Below are positions 44,196-52,659 of a stretch of 64,000 nt of DNA, piece by piece. Every line of letters begins with the position of its first letter. Position 1 is the first letter of the stretch. The DNA is from Vibrio coralliilyticus (GTDB taxonomy: Bacteria > Pseudomonadota > Gammaproteobacteria > Enterobacterales > Vibrionaceae), in contig NZ_CP024628.1 in assembly GCF_024449095.1 (NCBI RefSeq), forward strand, positions 1,240,001 through 1,304,000, read 5' to 3'. The notes beneath the pieces are model-generated. The model searched no databases. It saw nothing but the letters and a program-made list of their open reading frames with translations, and was not told the DNA's origin. The position numbers and the translations under genes are program-made.

Positions 44196-44904
44196 CCTGA
44201 CCTCCTTGTTTTAATGCTCTGATAAAAACCCAGCCACTCAACAGCACTAGGGCCACGGCCATACTAAACCACTGAACGGCATATCCTGTGTGTTTAGCGG
44301 AACCCAGCGGGACAGGTTTCCAAGGCTGCCCATAGGGCCAATCTGACGTGCGGGGCTGTAAAATGTAAGGCTCTATTGGGTGCTGCCAATATTGTTCAAG
44401 TTCAGCAATATTGAGATTTTGAATTCGATGCGGAACACCCGGCTCAATATACAGCTCATCACTCAGCGGATTCGAAGAACGCTGGTAAACTCTCGCTTCT
44501 GATTTTAGTGGGCTGTTCAGCCAATCAACGTTGGGCAAGTTGTCTCGCTGGCCCTTTGAAGGAATAAAGCCACGTTCCACCAAAACCGCGCGATCAACCC
44601 CAAACTCCATAAGCTGATAAGCCAAATAACCGACTTCACCTTGATAGGTTTGATTGTCGAGCAATAGGTACTTTCCCTCGATGGGTCTTAATTCAGCGGT
44701 AACACGCATACCTGTAAGATAGCGGTTCTCGGTAACGTTTAGCTGCGTAATATCGATTGCAGGAGCCTGTTCTCGTGCATCCAAAAACTGCTCCATTTGC
44801 TGCTTTTCTCCTGCTCTAGATAGTTGCCAAAGGCCTAAGTTGACCAAAATAGAAAAGGCAACCACAGTTAATAACAGACCAACCCAAAACGAGTACGACT
44901 TCAT
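44188..44904 (-). CDS. SURF1-family cytochrome oxidase assembly protein
   Basis: 238 residues from the ATG at 44904. An N-terminal helix (FWVGLLLTVVAFSILVNLGLWQLSRAGEK) is followed by a periplasmic domain with YLLLDNQTYQGEVGYLAYQLME, VLVERGFIPSKGQRDNLP and GVPHRIQNLNI, and a C-terminal helix (GYAVQWFSMAVALVLLSGWVFI), the two-helix SURF1 layout. It assists heme A insertion into subunit I. The frame continues to 44976, but starts at 44937 or 44976 would overlap the divergent DUF2909-type gene; none of the candidates has a good ribosome binding site. Start position is uncertain. Confidence 0.9.
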   Translation of the reverse strand: MKSYSFWVGLLLTVVAFSILVNLGLWQLSRAGEKQQMEQFLDAREQAPAIDITQLNVTENRYLTGMRVTAELRPIEGKYLLLDNQTYQGEVGYLAYQLMEFGVDRAVLVERGFIPSKGQRDNLPNVDWLNSPLKSEARVYQRSSNPLSDELYIEPGVPHRIQNLNIAELEQYWQHPIEPYILQPRTSDWPYGQPWKPVPLGSAKHTGYAVQWFSMAVALVLLSGWVFIRALKQGGQDG

Positions 44905-44926
44905 CTGAACGGATAAGGAAGACTTT

Positions 44927-45166
44927 ATGGTATTCATCTTCAAATCGCTGTTGGTAGTGTTACTACTGTTTATCATCGTAAACCTCGCAAGAGCGATGCT
45001 CGAAATGGTGAAAGGGCCTCAACCTGAAAGTGATGAGGAGCCTCGCCAAGATAAGCCTATGAGTTATTACCTTGGCCGACGGGTGTTCCTCTCTGCACTC
45101 GCGGTTGTGTTATTGATCGCCGCCCTTCTTACAGGTTTTATTGAACCTAATGTCCGCCCTTACTAA
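44927..45166 (+). CDS. DUF2909-type twin-transmembrane protein
   Basis: 79 residues with two membrane helices (FIFKSLLVVLLLFIIVNLARAML and VFLSALAVVLLIAALLTGFI) separated by a short charged loop (KGPQPESDEEPRQDKP), the pattern of DUF2909 proteins found in cytochrome oxidase loci. ATG 44927 has AAGGAAG at good distance, which supports a real gene. It is the only plus-strand gene inside the ctaC-ctaB locus, divergent from SURF1 by 22 bases and convergent with ctaE by 12. Its function is unknown; an oxidase assembly or stability role is inferred from context. Confidence 0.82.
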   Translation: MVFIFKSLLVVLLLFIIVNLARAMLEMVKGPQPESDEEPRQDKPMSYYLGRRVFLSALAVVLLIAALLTGFIEPNVRPY

Positions 45167-45178
45167 GGGCGCACACAC

Positions 45179-46063
45179 CTACAGCACATAAACAAAGACA
45201 AACAGACATAGCCAAACCACATCGACAAAGTGCCAGTACCAGCTGCCTGCCTGAAACGCGAAGTGATCCTTAGGAGTAAAATGATCTTTTGCCACACGGG
45301 CGAGCAGTATGATTAGGAATGTCGTCCCTAAGAAAACGTGCATGCCGTGGAAGCCAGTCAATAAGAAGAAAGTGTTGCCATATATTCCGGATTGCAGAGT
45401 AAGATTCAGGTCCTGATAGGCATGGGCATACTCAACACCTTGGTAATAAAGGAAAAAACCAGCCAGAACAATCGTAATTTCTAGCCATACAATGAGCGCC
45501 ATACGTTTGTTCTGCTCAAGACTCGTATGGGCCATATGCAAAGTGATAGAGGAAGTCAGAAGAATCAGGGTGTTAATCAACGGAATTCCCTGCCATCCCA
45601 TCGCTGTCGTTGTGACACCATCGGGGGTGGTCGTCAGCGGCCAAAGTGCTTCAAACGCGGGCCACAAAACTTCATGAGTCATGGCATTATTGCTCGCCCC
45701 ACCTAACCAAGGAACGGAAATCATGCGTGCATAAAACAGTGCTCCGAAAAAGGCGCCAAAGAACATCACTTCAGAGAAGATAAACCAGCTCATCCCTTGC
45801 CTGAAAGAGCGAGAGATTTGCTCAGAATACTTACCCGTCATCGACTCGGTAATCACATTGCTAAACCAGCCCGCAAACATATAGAGCAGGAACAGGAATC
45901 CAGCCAGAAGAATCAACTTACCGAAGATACTGCCTTCTCCACCTTCGGCCATGTTCTGCACCGTGATCCCCGCGCCAACCGCGATAAGAAACAGCGCAAC
46001 CGCTCCGACAATTGGCCAGCTGCTTTGAGCGGGAACATAATATGATTGATGTTTTGAACTCAT
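45179..46063 (-). CDS. ctaE: cytochrome c oxidase subunit III
   Basis: 294 residues with seven membrane helices. Family features: YYVPAQSSWPIVGAVALFL at the N-terminus, FRQGMSWFIFSEVMFFGAFFGALFYAR, GWQGIPLINTLILLTSSITLHMAH, YGNTFFLLTGFHGMHVFLGT and AGSWYWHFVDVVWLCLFVFVYVL at the end. It stabilises the catalytic core and may take part in proton uptake. Its start overlaps the ctaG stop by 4 bases (ATGA), so expression is coupled to the copper chaperone. Confidence 0.95.
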   Translation of the reverse strand: MSSKHQSYYVPAQSSWPIVGAVALFLIAVGAGITVQNMAEGGEGSIFGKLILLAGFLFLLYMFAGWFSNVITESMTGKYSEQISRSFRQGMSWFIFSEVMFFGAFFGALFYARMISVPWLGGASNNAMTHEVLWPAFEALWPLTTTPDGVTTTAMGWQGIPLINTLILLTSSITLHMAHTSLEQNKRMALIVWLEITIVLAGFFLYYQGVEYAHAYQDLNLTLQSGIYGNTFFLLTGFHGMHVFLGTTFLIILLARVAKDHFTPKDHFAFQAGSWYWHFVDVVWLCLFVFVYVL

Positions 46064-46662
46064 GGCTTAGCTCCTTGCTGTGTGAGGTCGCCACTCGGTT
46101 CCATTCGTGCTACTTCAACGGGTCGTGGAACCTTATCCGTAATGTCGTAGAGGGTATACGACAGCGTTAATGTATGAATCGACTCCGGAATATCTGGCTC
46201 AATGTAGAAAATTAAAGGCATCTCGGCCTTGGCCTGACTTTCCAGTGGTTGGTGATTAAAGCAGAAACATTCGATTTTGTTGAAATATGACGCCCCCATG
46301 CCCGGTGATACCGAAGGAACGGCTTGGCCAATCGTTGCTATGGATGACTGGTTTGTTGCTATGTAGGCCGTCTGAATCACTTCTCCGGGATGTACATCCA
46401 TTGACTGTTGCTTAGGTTCGAACAACCAAGGCATACCCTGATTTCTGTGTGCCATAAACTCAACTCGAATAAGACGTGATGTGTCAGGAACCATACCCTG
46501 TGGCTGTAGCGCAGACTCAGTATTGGTTTTTCCGTTGATTCCTAAAGCTTCGCACATCACGTCATATAACGGGACAAGAGCAAAACCAAAGCCAAACATC
46601 GCCACCACTGCTGCCAGCAGCTTTAAGGTTAATCTGTTATTGGATTGCTGTTGTCCATCCAT
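46060..46662 (-). CDS. ctaG: CtaG/Cox11 copper chaperone for CuB
   Basis: 200 residues. One N-terminal helix (LKLLAAVVAMFGFGFALVPLYDVMCEALG) anchors an immunoglobulin-like periplasmic domain with the copper-binding signature KIECFCFNHQ and the ending EMPLIFYIEPDIPE. It delivers copper to the CuB site of subunit I. The frame runs open to 46785, but ATG 46662 has GAGGGAAG just upstream and matches family length; the extension would overlap ctaD by more than 100 bases and has no family similarity. Confidence 0.94.
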   Translation of the reverse strand: MDGQQQSNNRLTLKLLAAVVAMFGFGFALVPLYDVMCEALGINGKTNTESALQPQGMVPDTSRLIRVEFMAHRNQGMPWLFEPKQQSMDVHPGEVIQTAYIATNQSSIATIGQAVPSVSPGMGASYFNKIECFCFNHQPLESQAKAEMPLIFYIEPDIPESIHTLTLSYTLYDITDKVPRPVEVARMEPSGDLTQQGAKP

Positions 46663-46672
46663 AGCGCTTCCC

Positions 46673-48340
46673 TCAATCCACTTTCGGTGGGGTAGAGAAT
46701 GTATGGTGCGGTGCTGGGCTTGGCACTGTCCACTCCAGCCCTTCAGCACGATCCCACGGTTTTGCCTCGGCTTTTTCTCCTCCACGGATACACTTAATTA
46801 CTAACCAGAGGAAAATGAGCTGAGACAAACCAAAGGCAAAACCACCAATCGACACTATCTGATTGATGTCGGCAAACTGAATCGCATAGTCTGGAATACG
46901 TCGTGGCATCCCAGCTAAGCCAAGGAAATGCATCGGGAAGAATAAGACATTGACCGAAATTACTGAGCACCAGAAATGCCACAAGCTCAACTTGTGGTCA
47001 TACATATGCCCCGTCCATTTCGGTAACCAATAATAAGCGGCTGCCATAATCGAGAATACCGCTCCTGAAACCAGCACATAATGGAAGTGCGCAACCACAA
47101 AATACGTATCGTGATACTGGAAGTCAGCAGGAACAATCGCCAGCATAAGACCAGAAAACCCACCTATGGTAAACAGAATGATGAAAGCAATGGCGAACAA
47201 CATCGGTGTCTCAAACGTCATTGCGCCCCGCCACATCGTAGCCACCCAGTTGAACACTTTGACACCAGTGGGCACCGCAATCAGCATGGTGCAATACATA
47301 AAGAATAGTTCGGCGAACACGGGCATCCCTGTTGTAAACATATGGTGCGCCCAAACCAAGAATGACAGCAGCGCGATACTACAAGTGGCATACACCATCG
47401 AGTGATAACCAAACAGCTTTTTACCACTGAACGCAGGAATAATTGCCGACACAATACCGAACGATGGCAAAATCATAATGTACACTTCCGGGTGACCGAA
47501 GAACCAGAAGATATGCTGGAACATAACAGGGTCACCACCACCCGCGGCATCAAAGAATGATGTGCCGAAGTACTTATCGGTAAGCACCATCGTCACCGCC
47601 CCTGCCAGTACAGGCATGACGGCAATCAACAAGAAAGCAGTAATCAACCAAGTCCAAACAAACATAGGCATCTTAAAACAAGTCATCCCCGGCGCTCTCA
47701 TATTGACGATGGTGACAATCACATTGATCGCGCCCATGATCGAGCTAATCCCCATAATGTGAACTGAGAACACAAACAGCGCAGTACTGTCAGGCCCATA
47801 AGTCGTAGAAAGCGGCGCATAGAATGTCCAGCCGAAATCAGGGCCTCCACCTTCGGTAAATAACGAAGCAATCAGGATTAAGAACGCAAAAGGTAAGATC
47901 CAAAAACTGAGGTTGTTCATCCGTGGCAACGCCATATCTGGTGCGCCAATCATCATCGGAATCATCCAGTTGGCTAAGCCAGTGAAGGCTGGCATGACAG
48001 CACCAAACACCATGATTAAACCATGAACTGTGGTCATCTGGTTAAAGAACTGAGGCTCGACCAATTGCAGACCGGGTTGGAACAACTCAGCTCGAATGAT
48101 CATCGCCATCGCTCCACCGGTCAGGAACATAATGAAACTGAACCAAAGGTAAAGCGTCCCGATGTCTTTGTGGTTGGTCGAATAAATCCAGCGGGCTATG
48201 CCAGAAGGCGCTTCGTGATGCTCATGATCATCGTGTTCATCAATGGCAATCGCACTGTTTGCTCTTCCTAACTCGGCATCAGCCGCTGGTGCTGATTTTA
48301 CTGATTCAGAATTCATTGACTCAGGTTTGGACGTTTTCAT
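46673..48340 (-). CDS. ctaD: cytochrome c oxidase subunit I
   Basis: 555 residues, twelve-helix heme-copper oxidase core. Heme and copper ligands are visible: MTTVHGLIMVFG (heme a His), HPEVYIMILPSFG (CuB His with the cross-linked Tyr), LLSFLVWAHHMFTTG (two CuB His) and HDTYFVVAHFHYVLVSG (heme a and a3 His). The acidic His-rich N-terminus (DEHDDHEHHEAPSG) is unusual and could bind metal. ATG 48340 has AAGGAGGG upstream and overlaps the ctaC stop (ATGA). YSTNHKDIGTLYLWFSF marks the first helix, as in aa3-type enzymes. Confidence 0.96.
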   Translation of the reverse strand: MKTSKPESMNSESVKSAPAADAELGRANSAIAIDEHDDHEHHEAPSGIARWIYSTNHKDIGTLYLWFSFIMFLTGGAMAMIIRAELFQPGLQLVEPQFFNQMTTVHGLIMVFGAVMPAFTGLANWMIPMMIGAPDMALPRMNNLSFWILPFAFLILIASLFTEGGGPDFGWTFYAPLSTTYGPDSTALFVFSVHIMGISSIMGAINVIVTIVNMRAPGMTCFKMPMFVWTWLITAFLLIAVMPVLAGAVTMVLTDKYFGTSFFDAAGGGDPVMFQHIFWFFGHPEVYIMILPSFGIVSAIIPAFSGKKLFGYHSMVYATCSIALLSFLVWAHHMFTTGMPVFAELFFMYCTMLIAVPTGVKVFNWVATMWRGAMTFETPMLFAIAFIILFTIGGFSGLMLAIVPADFQYHDTYFVVAHFHYVLVSGAVFSIMAAAYYWLPKWTGHMYDHKLSLWHFWCSVISVNVLFFPMHFLGLAGMPRRIPDYAIQFADINQIVSIGGFAFGLSQLIFLWLVIKCIRGGEKAEAKPWDRAEGLEWTVPSPAPHHTFSTPPKVD

Positions 48341-49491
48341 TGTCCCTCCTTGGATGCCTTAAATGCATTCACATCGGATGCTTGCACCACATCACCCGTA
48401 CTGTTTCCTAAACCGTTACGTTGGTAAGTCACGACAGCGGCAATTTCTTTGTCAGATAACTGATTAGCAAATGCCTGCATCGCTGTTCCTGATCGGCCAT
48501 TGACCACGATATCAATGTGATTCGAAACATCACCATTCACGACTTTACTACCAGTGATTGCAGGGAATGCCCCCGGAATACCCGCACCACTGACCTGATG
48601 ACAGACGGCACATCGGTCGACATACACTTTCTCGCCTATCGTCATCAATTCTTCTTGCGACAGCGATGCGGTCAAAGAGGCGGCAGCTTCTTGTTTCGCT
48701 TTCTCTATCTCTGCTTTTTTCGCCAACAACCAAGCGTCGTATTTATCCTCTTCCATGGCATGAACGACAATTGGCATAAATCCGTGGGCTCGGCCACATA
48801 ACTCTGCACACTGACCTCGATACACACCAGGCTCATCAATACGTGTCCATGCTTCATTAATAAACCCAGGAATAGTGTCTTTTTTCACTGCAAAATCAGG
48901 GACCCACCAAGAGTGAATCACATCATCGGAAGTCAGGAGGAATCGTACTTTTCGATTGATTGGCAACACGAGAGGGTTATCAACTTCAAGAAGGTAATGT
49001 GCGCCTTTGTCCTCTATACCATCAATGGCTTTTTGGCTGGTTGCTAACAAGCTGAAAAATTCGACATCTTCACCAAAGTAGCTGTAATGCCACTTCCATT
49101 GAGAACCTGTAATTTTGACCGTCAGATCGGATTGGGAAGTATCTTCCATCGCCACCAGTGTGCGCGTTGCCGGAATCGCCATTAAAACCAAAATGATAAT
49201 AGGAATGACCGTCCAGATCACTTCCACTTTGGTACTTTCATGGAAGTTGGCTGCCACTGCCCCTTTTGATTTTCTATGATGGTACATGGAATAGAACATG
49301 GCCCCGAAGACTACGACAGCAATAGCGCAACAGATATAGAAAATCAGCATGTGTAAGTCATAGACTTCATTACTGATACCTGTCACACCTTTAGTCATGT
49401 TCAAGGTGTTTTCTTCAGCATTAACTGAAGTAGCAAAACCAACAAACAAAAAATTGATCAGTTGCCACAGTGAAACCTGTAATCTTTTCAA
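48337..49491 (-). CDS. ctaC: cytochrome c oxidase subunit II with fused cytochrome c domain (caa3 type)
   Basis: 384 residues. After a signal/anchor region come two membrane helices, then the cupredoxin CuA domain with VIHSWWVPDFAVKKDTIPG and GQCAELCGRAHGFMPIVV, which carries the CuA Cys pair, His and Met. The last ~100 residues are a class I cytochrome c (VDRCAVCHQVSGAGIPGAFPAI, CxxCH), making this a caa3-type subunit. The fused heme takes electrons directly from a small donor. TTG at 49491 is the start, preceded by GAGGAGAGG; no in-frame ATG or GTG gives a complete signal region. First gene of the oxidase run. Confidence 0.95.
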   Translation of the reverse strand: MKRLQVSLWQLINFLFVGFATSVNAEENTLNMTKGVTGISNEVYDLHMLIFYICCAIAVVVFGAMFYSMYHHRKSKGAVAANFHESTKVEVIWTVIPIIILVLMAIPATRTLVAMEDTSQSDLTVKITGSQWKWHYSYFGEDVEFFSLLATSQKAIDGIEDKGAHYLLEVDNPLVLPINRKVRFLLTSDDVIHSWWVPDFAVKKDTIPGFINEAWTRIDEPGVYRGQCAELCGRAHGFMPIVVHAMEEDKYDAWLLAKKAEIEKAKQEAAASLTASLSQEELMTIGEKVYVDRCAVCHQVSGAGIPGAFPAITGSKVVNGDVSNHIDIVVNGRSGTAMQAFANQLSDKEIAAVVTYQRNGLGNSTGDVVQASDVNAFKASKEGQ

Positions 49492-49847
49492 AAGACCTCT
49501 CCTCTGCCTGAGGCATCATCTCTGATGATTTAGTCAAGGCGCCCTAAGCCTAAATGACACAAAAAAGTCCTATTGGGCAAATGGGTGCGGAAAATTCCTT
49601 GTAAACAGCAAATTTGACGTATTTTGTTATAGTTATGTTAATAAAAGCTAGTTGGCCTTTAAGAATTGTGCAAGAAAGTGCTAATGGAAATGTTGCTTAT
49701 TTGAGCAGGTTAAATTGAAGATTGATCACAATACTTGATTTAACGATTGCGCTCTCGCAAGTGATAATCAATATCATTTAATATCCATCCATTATTTCTC
49801 AAATGTCATACACTTGGGATAACAATAGTCAAAGGTAGAAATAAGTT
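49492..49847. other. divergent promoter region ctaC / phosphohexomutase
   Basis: A 356-base gap with the promoters of the oxidase locus (leftward) and the mutase (rightward). Just before ctaC there is a small ATCATC-TCT-GATGAT inverted repeat. The Fur-like site at 49762-49776 lies nearer the mutase. No ORF or RNA gene is evident. Confidence 0.5.
49762..49776. promoter_or_regulatory. Fur-box-like sequence
   Basis: TGATAATCAATATCA matches the 7-1-7 Fur core TGATAATNATTATCA at 13 of 14 defined positions. It lies 72 bases before the mutase start and about 270 bases before ctaC. Iron control of either gene is an inference. Confidence 0.5.
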
Positions 49848-51557
49848 ATGATGGAACAAGTTACTCGTTGGTTGGAAAAAGATCCGGATCCACGTACACG
49901 TGAAGAACTTCAGCGTTTAATTGATGAAGAGCAATACCAAGAATTAACAGACAGATTCAGTCAGAGGCTAGAGTTTGGTACTGCAGGTTTACGCGGAAAA
50001 GTGGGCTGTGGTCCAAACCGCATGAACCGACTGGTTATTCAGGAAACTGCTGCTGGACTTGGCCACTACCTCACCCAACAGGTGCAAGACGCGGAAAAAC
50101 GCGGTGTTGTCATTGGGTATGATGGACGCCCAGATTCAAAACAGTTCGCTCATGATACCGCCTCTGTATTGACCTCTTTAGGTATCAAGGTATACCTGAC
50201 ACACGATGTAGCTGCGACACCTATCGCTGCATTTGGTGTTCGTCATTTTAATGCCGCCGCTGCTGTTGTCGTCACGGCCAGCCACAACCCACCCGAGTAC
50301 AACGGCTTTAAAGTGTATTGGGAAAATGGCGCTCAAATCATTCCACCGCATGATTCGGGTATTGCTGGAGAAATCGACGAAGCCGCCACAAAACCCATCC
50401 CTCTGATGAATCTTGATGATGCAGAAAAGCATGATCTTCTCGTGTGGCTAAAACAAGACTACTACGAGACTTATCGTCAAACGATGAATGACAACCCACT
50501 GCTGGCTAATCATCAACAGCCAGAGGCGGTTGGCATTGCCTATACCGCAATGCATGGTGTCGGTGCTGATATGGCAGAAACATTGTTAAAAGATGCTGGC
50601 TTCAGCAAAGTTTACAGTGTCGCTGAGCAGCGTGAACCGGATGGTGCTTTCCCAACCGTCAACTTCCCTAACCCAGAAGAAGCTGGTGCCATGGATATGG
50701 TGGTCGCGTTGGCAAAAGCTAACAACGCCGACATCGCTTGCGCCAATGACCCTGACGCAGACCGCTTTGCAGTGGCTGCTCGTCGACCTGATGGCGAATA
50801 CCAGATGCTGACTGGCGATCAGGTGGGCTCTCTCTTTGGTCACTACCTACTGAACCGTACTGATGCAACCAAACAACTGATTGGTAACACCATAGTGTCC
50901 TCCACTCTACTCAAGAAGATTGCGCTTTCTCATGGGGCTGAATACTACCAAACTCTAACTGGTTTCAAATGGCTGACCAATATCGCCATGCAAAAACAAA
51001 CCGCAGAGAAGCAATTCTTGTTCGCTTATGAAGAAGCACTAGGCTACACCGTGGGTAATAAAGTGTGGGATAAAGATGGCTTGTCTGCTCTGGTCGCTTT
51101 CTCTCAGCTAACCGCCGAGTTAAAGAGTCAGGGGAAAACGGTGTGGGATCAATTGGAAAGCATTTATCGCAAGCACGGCATGTATATTAACGCTCAACAT
51201 AGCACTGCACTGGATCCGAAAGCGCCACCTGTTGGGGATAAGCTTCGAGCCGCGCAGCCAAGTCAAATCGCGGGCCGTAAAGTCGAAGTGATTGAAGATT
51301 TGAAGTCTTCAACACGTACCTTTGCAGACGGAAAAACTGAATCTATTGACCTACCAGCCAGTGACGTTCTGATCTATCAACTATCTGGCGGATCACGCGT
51401 CATCGTTCGCCCATCAGGCACAGAGCCTAAGCTGAAGTGCTACTACGAAGTCGTCGAAGCATTTGATGAGGCAGATAGCTTCGCAGTGGCGGAAGAAAAA
51501 GCGGAGCTTGCACTGGACATGTTGATTAGTGAACACCAGACAAGCCTCGACCACTAA
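49848..51557 (+). CDS. alpha-D-phosphohexomutase (phosphoglucomutase/phosphomannomutase)
   Basis: 569 residues, PGM2/PgcA-like. It moves phosphate between C1 and C6 of hexose phosphates. The four active-site loops are intact: VVTASHNPPEYNGFKVYW (phosphoserine), NDPDADRFAVAARR (metal), FAYEEALGYTVG (sugar selection) and VRPSGTEPKLKCYY (phosphate binding). Its length and the N-terminal EFGTAGLRGKVG are typical of the long bacterial PGM2 type rather than Pgm or ManB. ATG at 49848 or 49851. It is a single-gene unit with its own terminator. It could feed glucose 1-phosphate to polysaccharide synthesis, but no link to the vps cluster beyond that general one is visible. Confidence 0.93.
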   Translation: MMEQVTRWLEKDPDPRTREELQRLIDEEQYQELTDRFSQRLEFGTAGLRGKVGCGPNRMNRLVIQETAAGLGHYLTQQVQDAEKRGVVIGYDGRPDSKQFAHDTASVLTSLGIKVYLTHDVAATPIAAFGVRHFNAAAAVVVTASHNPPEYNGFKVYWENGAQIIPPHDSGIAGEIDEAATKPIPLMNLDDAEKHDLLVWLKQDYYETYRQTMNDNPLLANHQQPEAVGIAYTAMHGVGADMAETLLKDAGFSKVYSVAEQREPDGAFPTVNFPNPEEAGAMDMVVALAKANNADIACANDPDADRFAVAARRPDGEYQMLTGDQVGSLFGHYLLNRTDATKQLIGNTIVSSTLLKKIALSHGAEYYQTLTGFKWLTNIAMQKQTAEKQFLFAYEEALGYTVGNKVWDKDGLSALVAFSQLTAELKSQGKTVWDQLESIYRKHGMYINAQHSTALDPKAPPVGDKLRAAQPSQIAGRKVEVIEDLKSSTRTFADGKTESIDLPASDVLIYQLSGGSRVIVRPSGTEPKLKCYYEVVEAFDEADSFAVAEEKAELALDMLISEHQTSLDH

Positions 51558-51583
51558 AATACAAGAGTAGAAACAGTAATGGT

Positions 51584-51612
51584 TTTAAAGCGGCTTGAAC
51601 GGCCGCTTTTTT
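51584..51612 (+). terminator. terminator after the phosphohexomutase
   Basis: AAAGCGGC-TTGAACG-GCCGCTTT is an 8-base stem with a 7-base loop followed by TTT and AT-rich sequence. Confidence 0.88.
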
Positions 51613-51704
51613 ATATCCCAACCCTTCTTTCATCTGCCTAACGCTTTCAAACTGGCAAATATGTTAAAGTTCGACTTCTACTTTCTGCTAGCGACCTATT
51701 TTCT

Positions 51705-52601
51705 ATGAATACCACTTTCTCTATCATTCCTGTCGGGGTGCGCTTTATGTTGCTTTCTGCACTTGGCTTTGCCTTGATGTCAGCCTGCGTGAAGTACGTA
51801 AGCAACTATGGTATTCCCGTGTTTGAGATAGTTGCTGCTCGGGCACTAGTTTCTTTGGTGATCAGTTACTTGGATGTCAAGCGCAAGCGAATTTCAGTAT
51901 GGGGGCACAATAAGCCCTTGTTAATGCTTCGCGGTGCAGTCGGTACGGTCGCTCTCATGTGTGTTTACTATTCGGTGACAACCCTTCCGCTCGCGGAAGC
52001 AACCATACTTCAATATGTTCATCCTGTATTTACTGCATTATTGGGCGTTTTCTTCCTAAAAGAGCGTATTCAATTCTCTACCCTGCTTTGCATCGCACTT
52101 TGCCTTTTAGGGTTAGGCGTCATGGTACAACCCAGCATGCAAGCCGGTTCCAGCTCAGACTTACCGCTATTCAGCGTGATGATGGCACTGCTTGGAGCCA
52201 TGGGTAGTTCTATTGCTTATGTCATCGTTCGAAAGTTAAGTCAAACAGAAGACAGCTCAGTGATTATTTTCTATTTTCCACTAATGGCCTTGCCAACCTC
52301 TCTGATGTTGATAGGCGATGATTTTGTGTGGCCAAGTCTATTTTTGACCATGATGCTGATCCTAGTTGGCGTCTTTACTCAGATAGGTCAGTATGGGCTA
52401 ACCAAAGCGATGCAGACTCAAGCCGCAGGGAAAGCCTCAGCCTATTCCTATGTACAAATTGTTTTCTCAGCTCTGCTTGGCGCTTGGGTGTTTAACGAAA
52501 TCCCATCCTATTGGACATATTTAGGCGGCTCACTCATCGTTATTGGCGCACTGATTAACGTTTTCGGCCAACACCTAAGACCGTTTCAGCGCGCAAGGTA
52601 G
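51705..52601 (+). CDS. EamA/DMT-family permease
   Basis: 298 residues with ten membrane helices arranged as two EamA repeats. FMLLSALGFALMSACVKYVSNYGIPVFEIVAARALVSLVIS opens the first repeat, and VMMALLGAMGSSIAYVIVRKLSQTEDSSVIIFYFPLMALP the second. MLRGAVGTVALMCVYYSVTTLPLAEATILQYVHPVFTALLGVFFLKERI is the typical half-repeat end. These are metabolite or drug exporters or uptake systems of the drug/metabolite superfamily; the substrate cannot be read. It is followed after 58 bases by an orphan periplasmic binding protein on the same strand. Confidence 0.9.
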   Translation: MNTTFSIIPVGVRFMLLSALGFALMSACVKYVSNYGIPVFEIVAARALVSLVISYLDVKRKRISVWGHNKPLLMLRGAVGTVALMCVYYSVTTLPLAEATILQYVHPVFTALLGVFFLKERIQFSTLLCIALCLLGLGVMVQPSMQAGSSSDLPLFSVMMALLGAMGSSIAYVIVRKLSQTEDSSVIIFYFPLMALPTSLMLIGDDFVWPSLFLTMMLILVGVFTQIGQYGLTKAMQTQAAGKASAYSYVQIVFSALLGAWVFNEIPSYWTYLGGSLIVIGALINVFGQHLRPFQRAR

Positions 52602-52659
52602 CTTAAACCCTCTCGGGGTGCCTATACTTGTCTTTAACAGTGACAATGAAAACACCCCG

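Noticed and set aside
44905..44976. Longer SURF1 protein starting at 44976 or 44937
   Set aside because: It would overlap the divergent small gene at 44927, which has a strong ribosome binding site, and the extra residues are not SURF1-like.
46663..46785. Longer ctaG starting at 46785
   Set aside because: The extension lies inside ctaD and reads as non-family sequence; GAGGGAAG marks ATG 46662.
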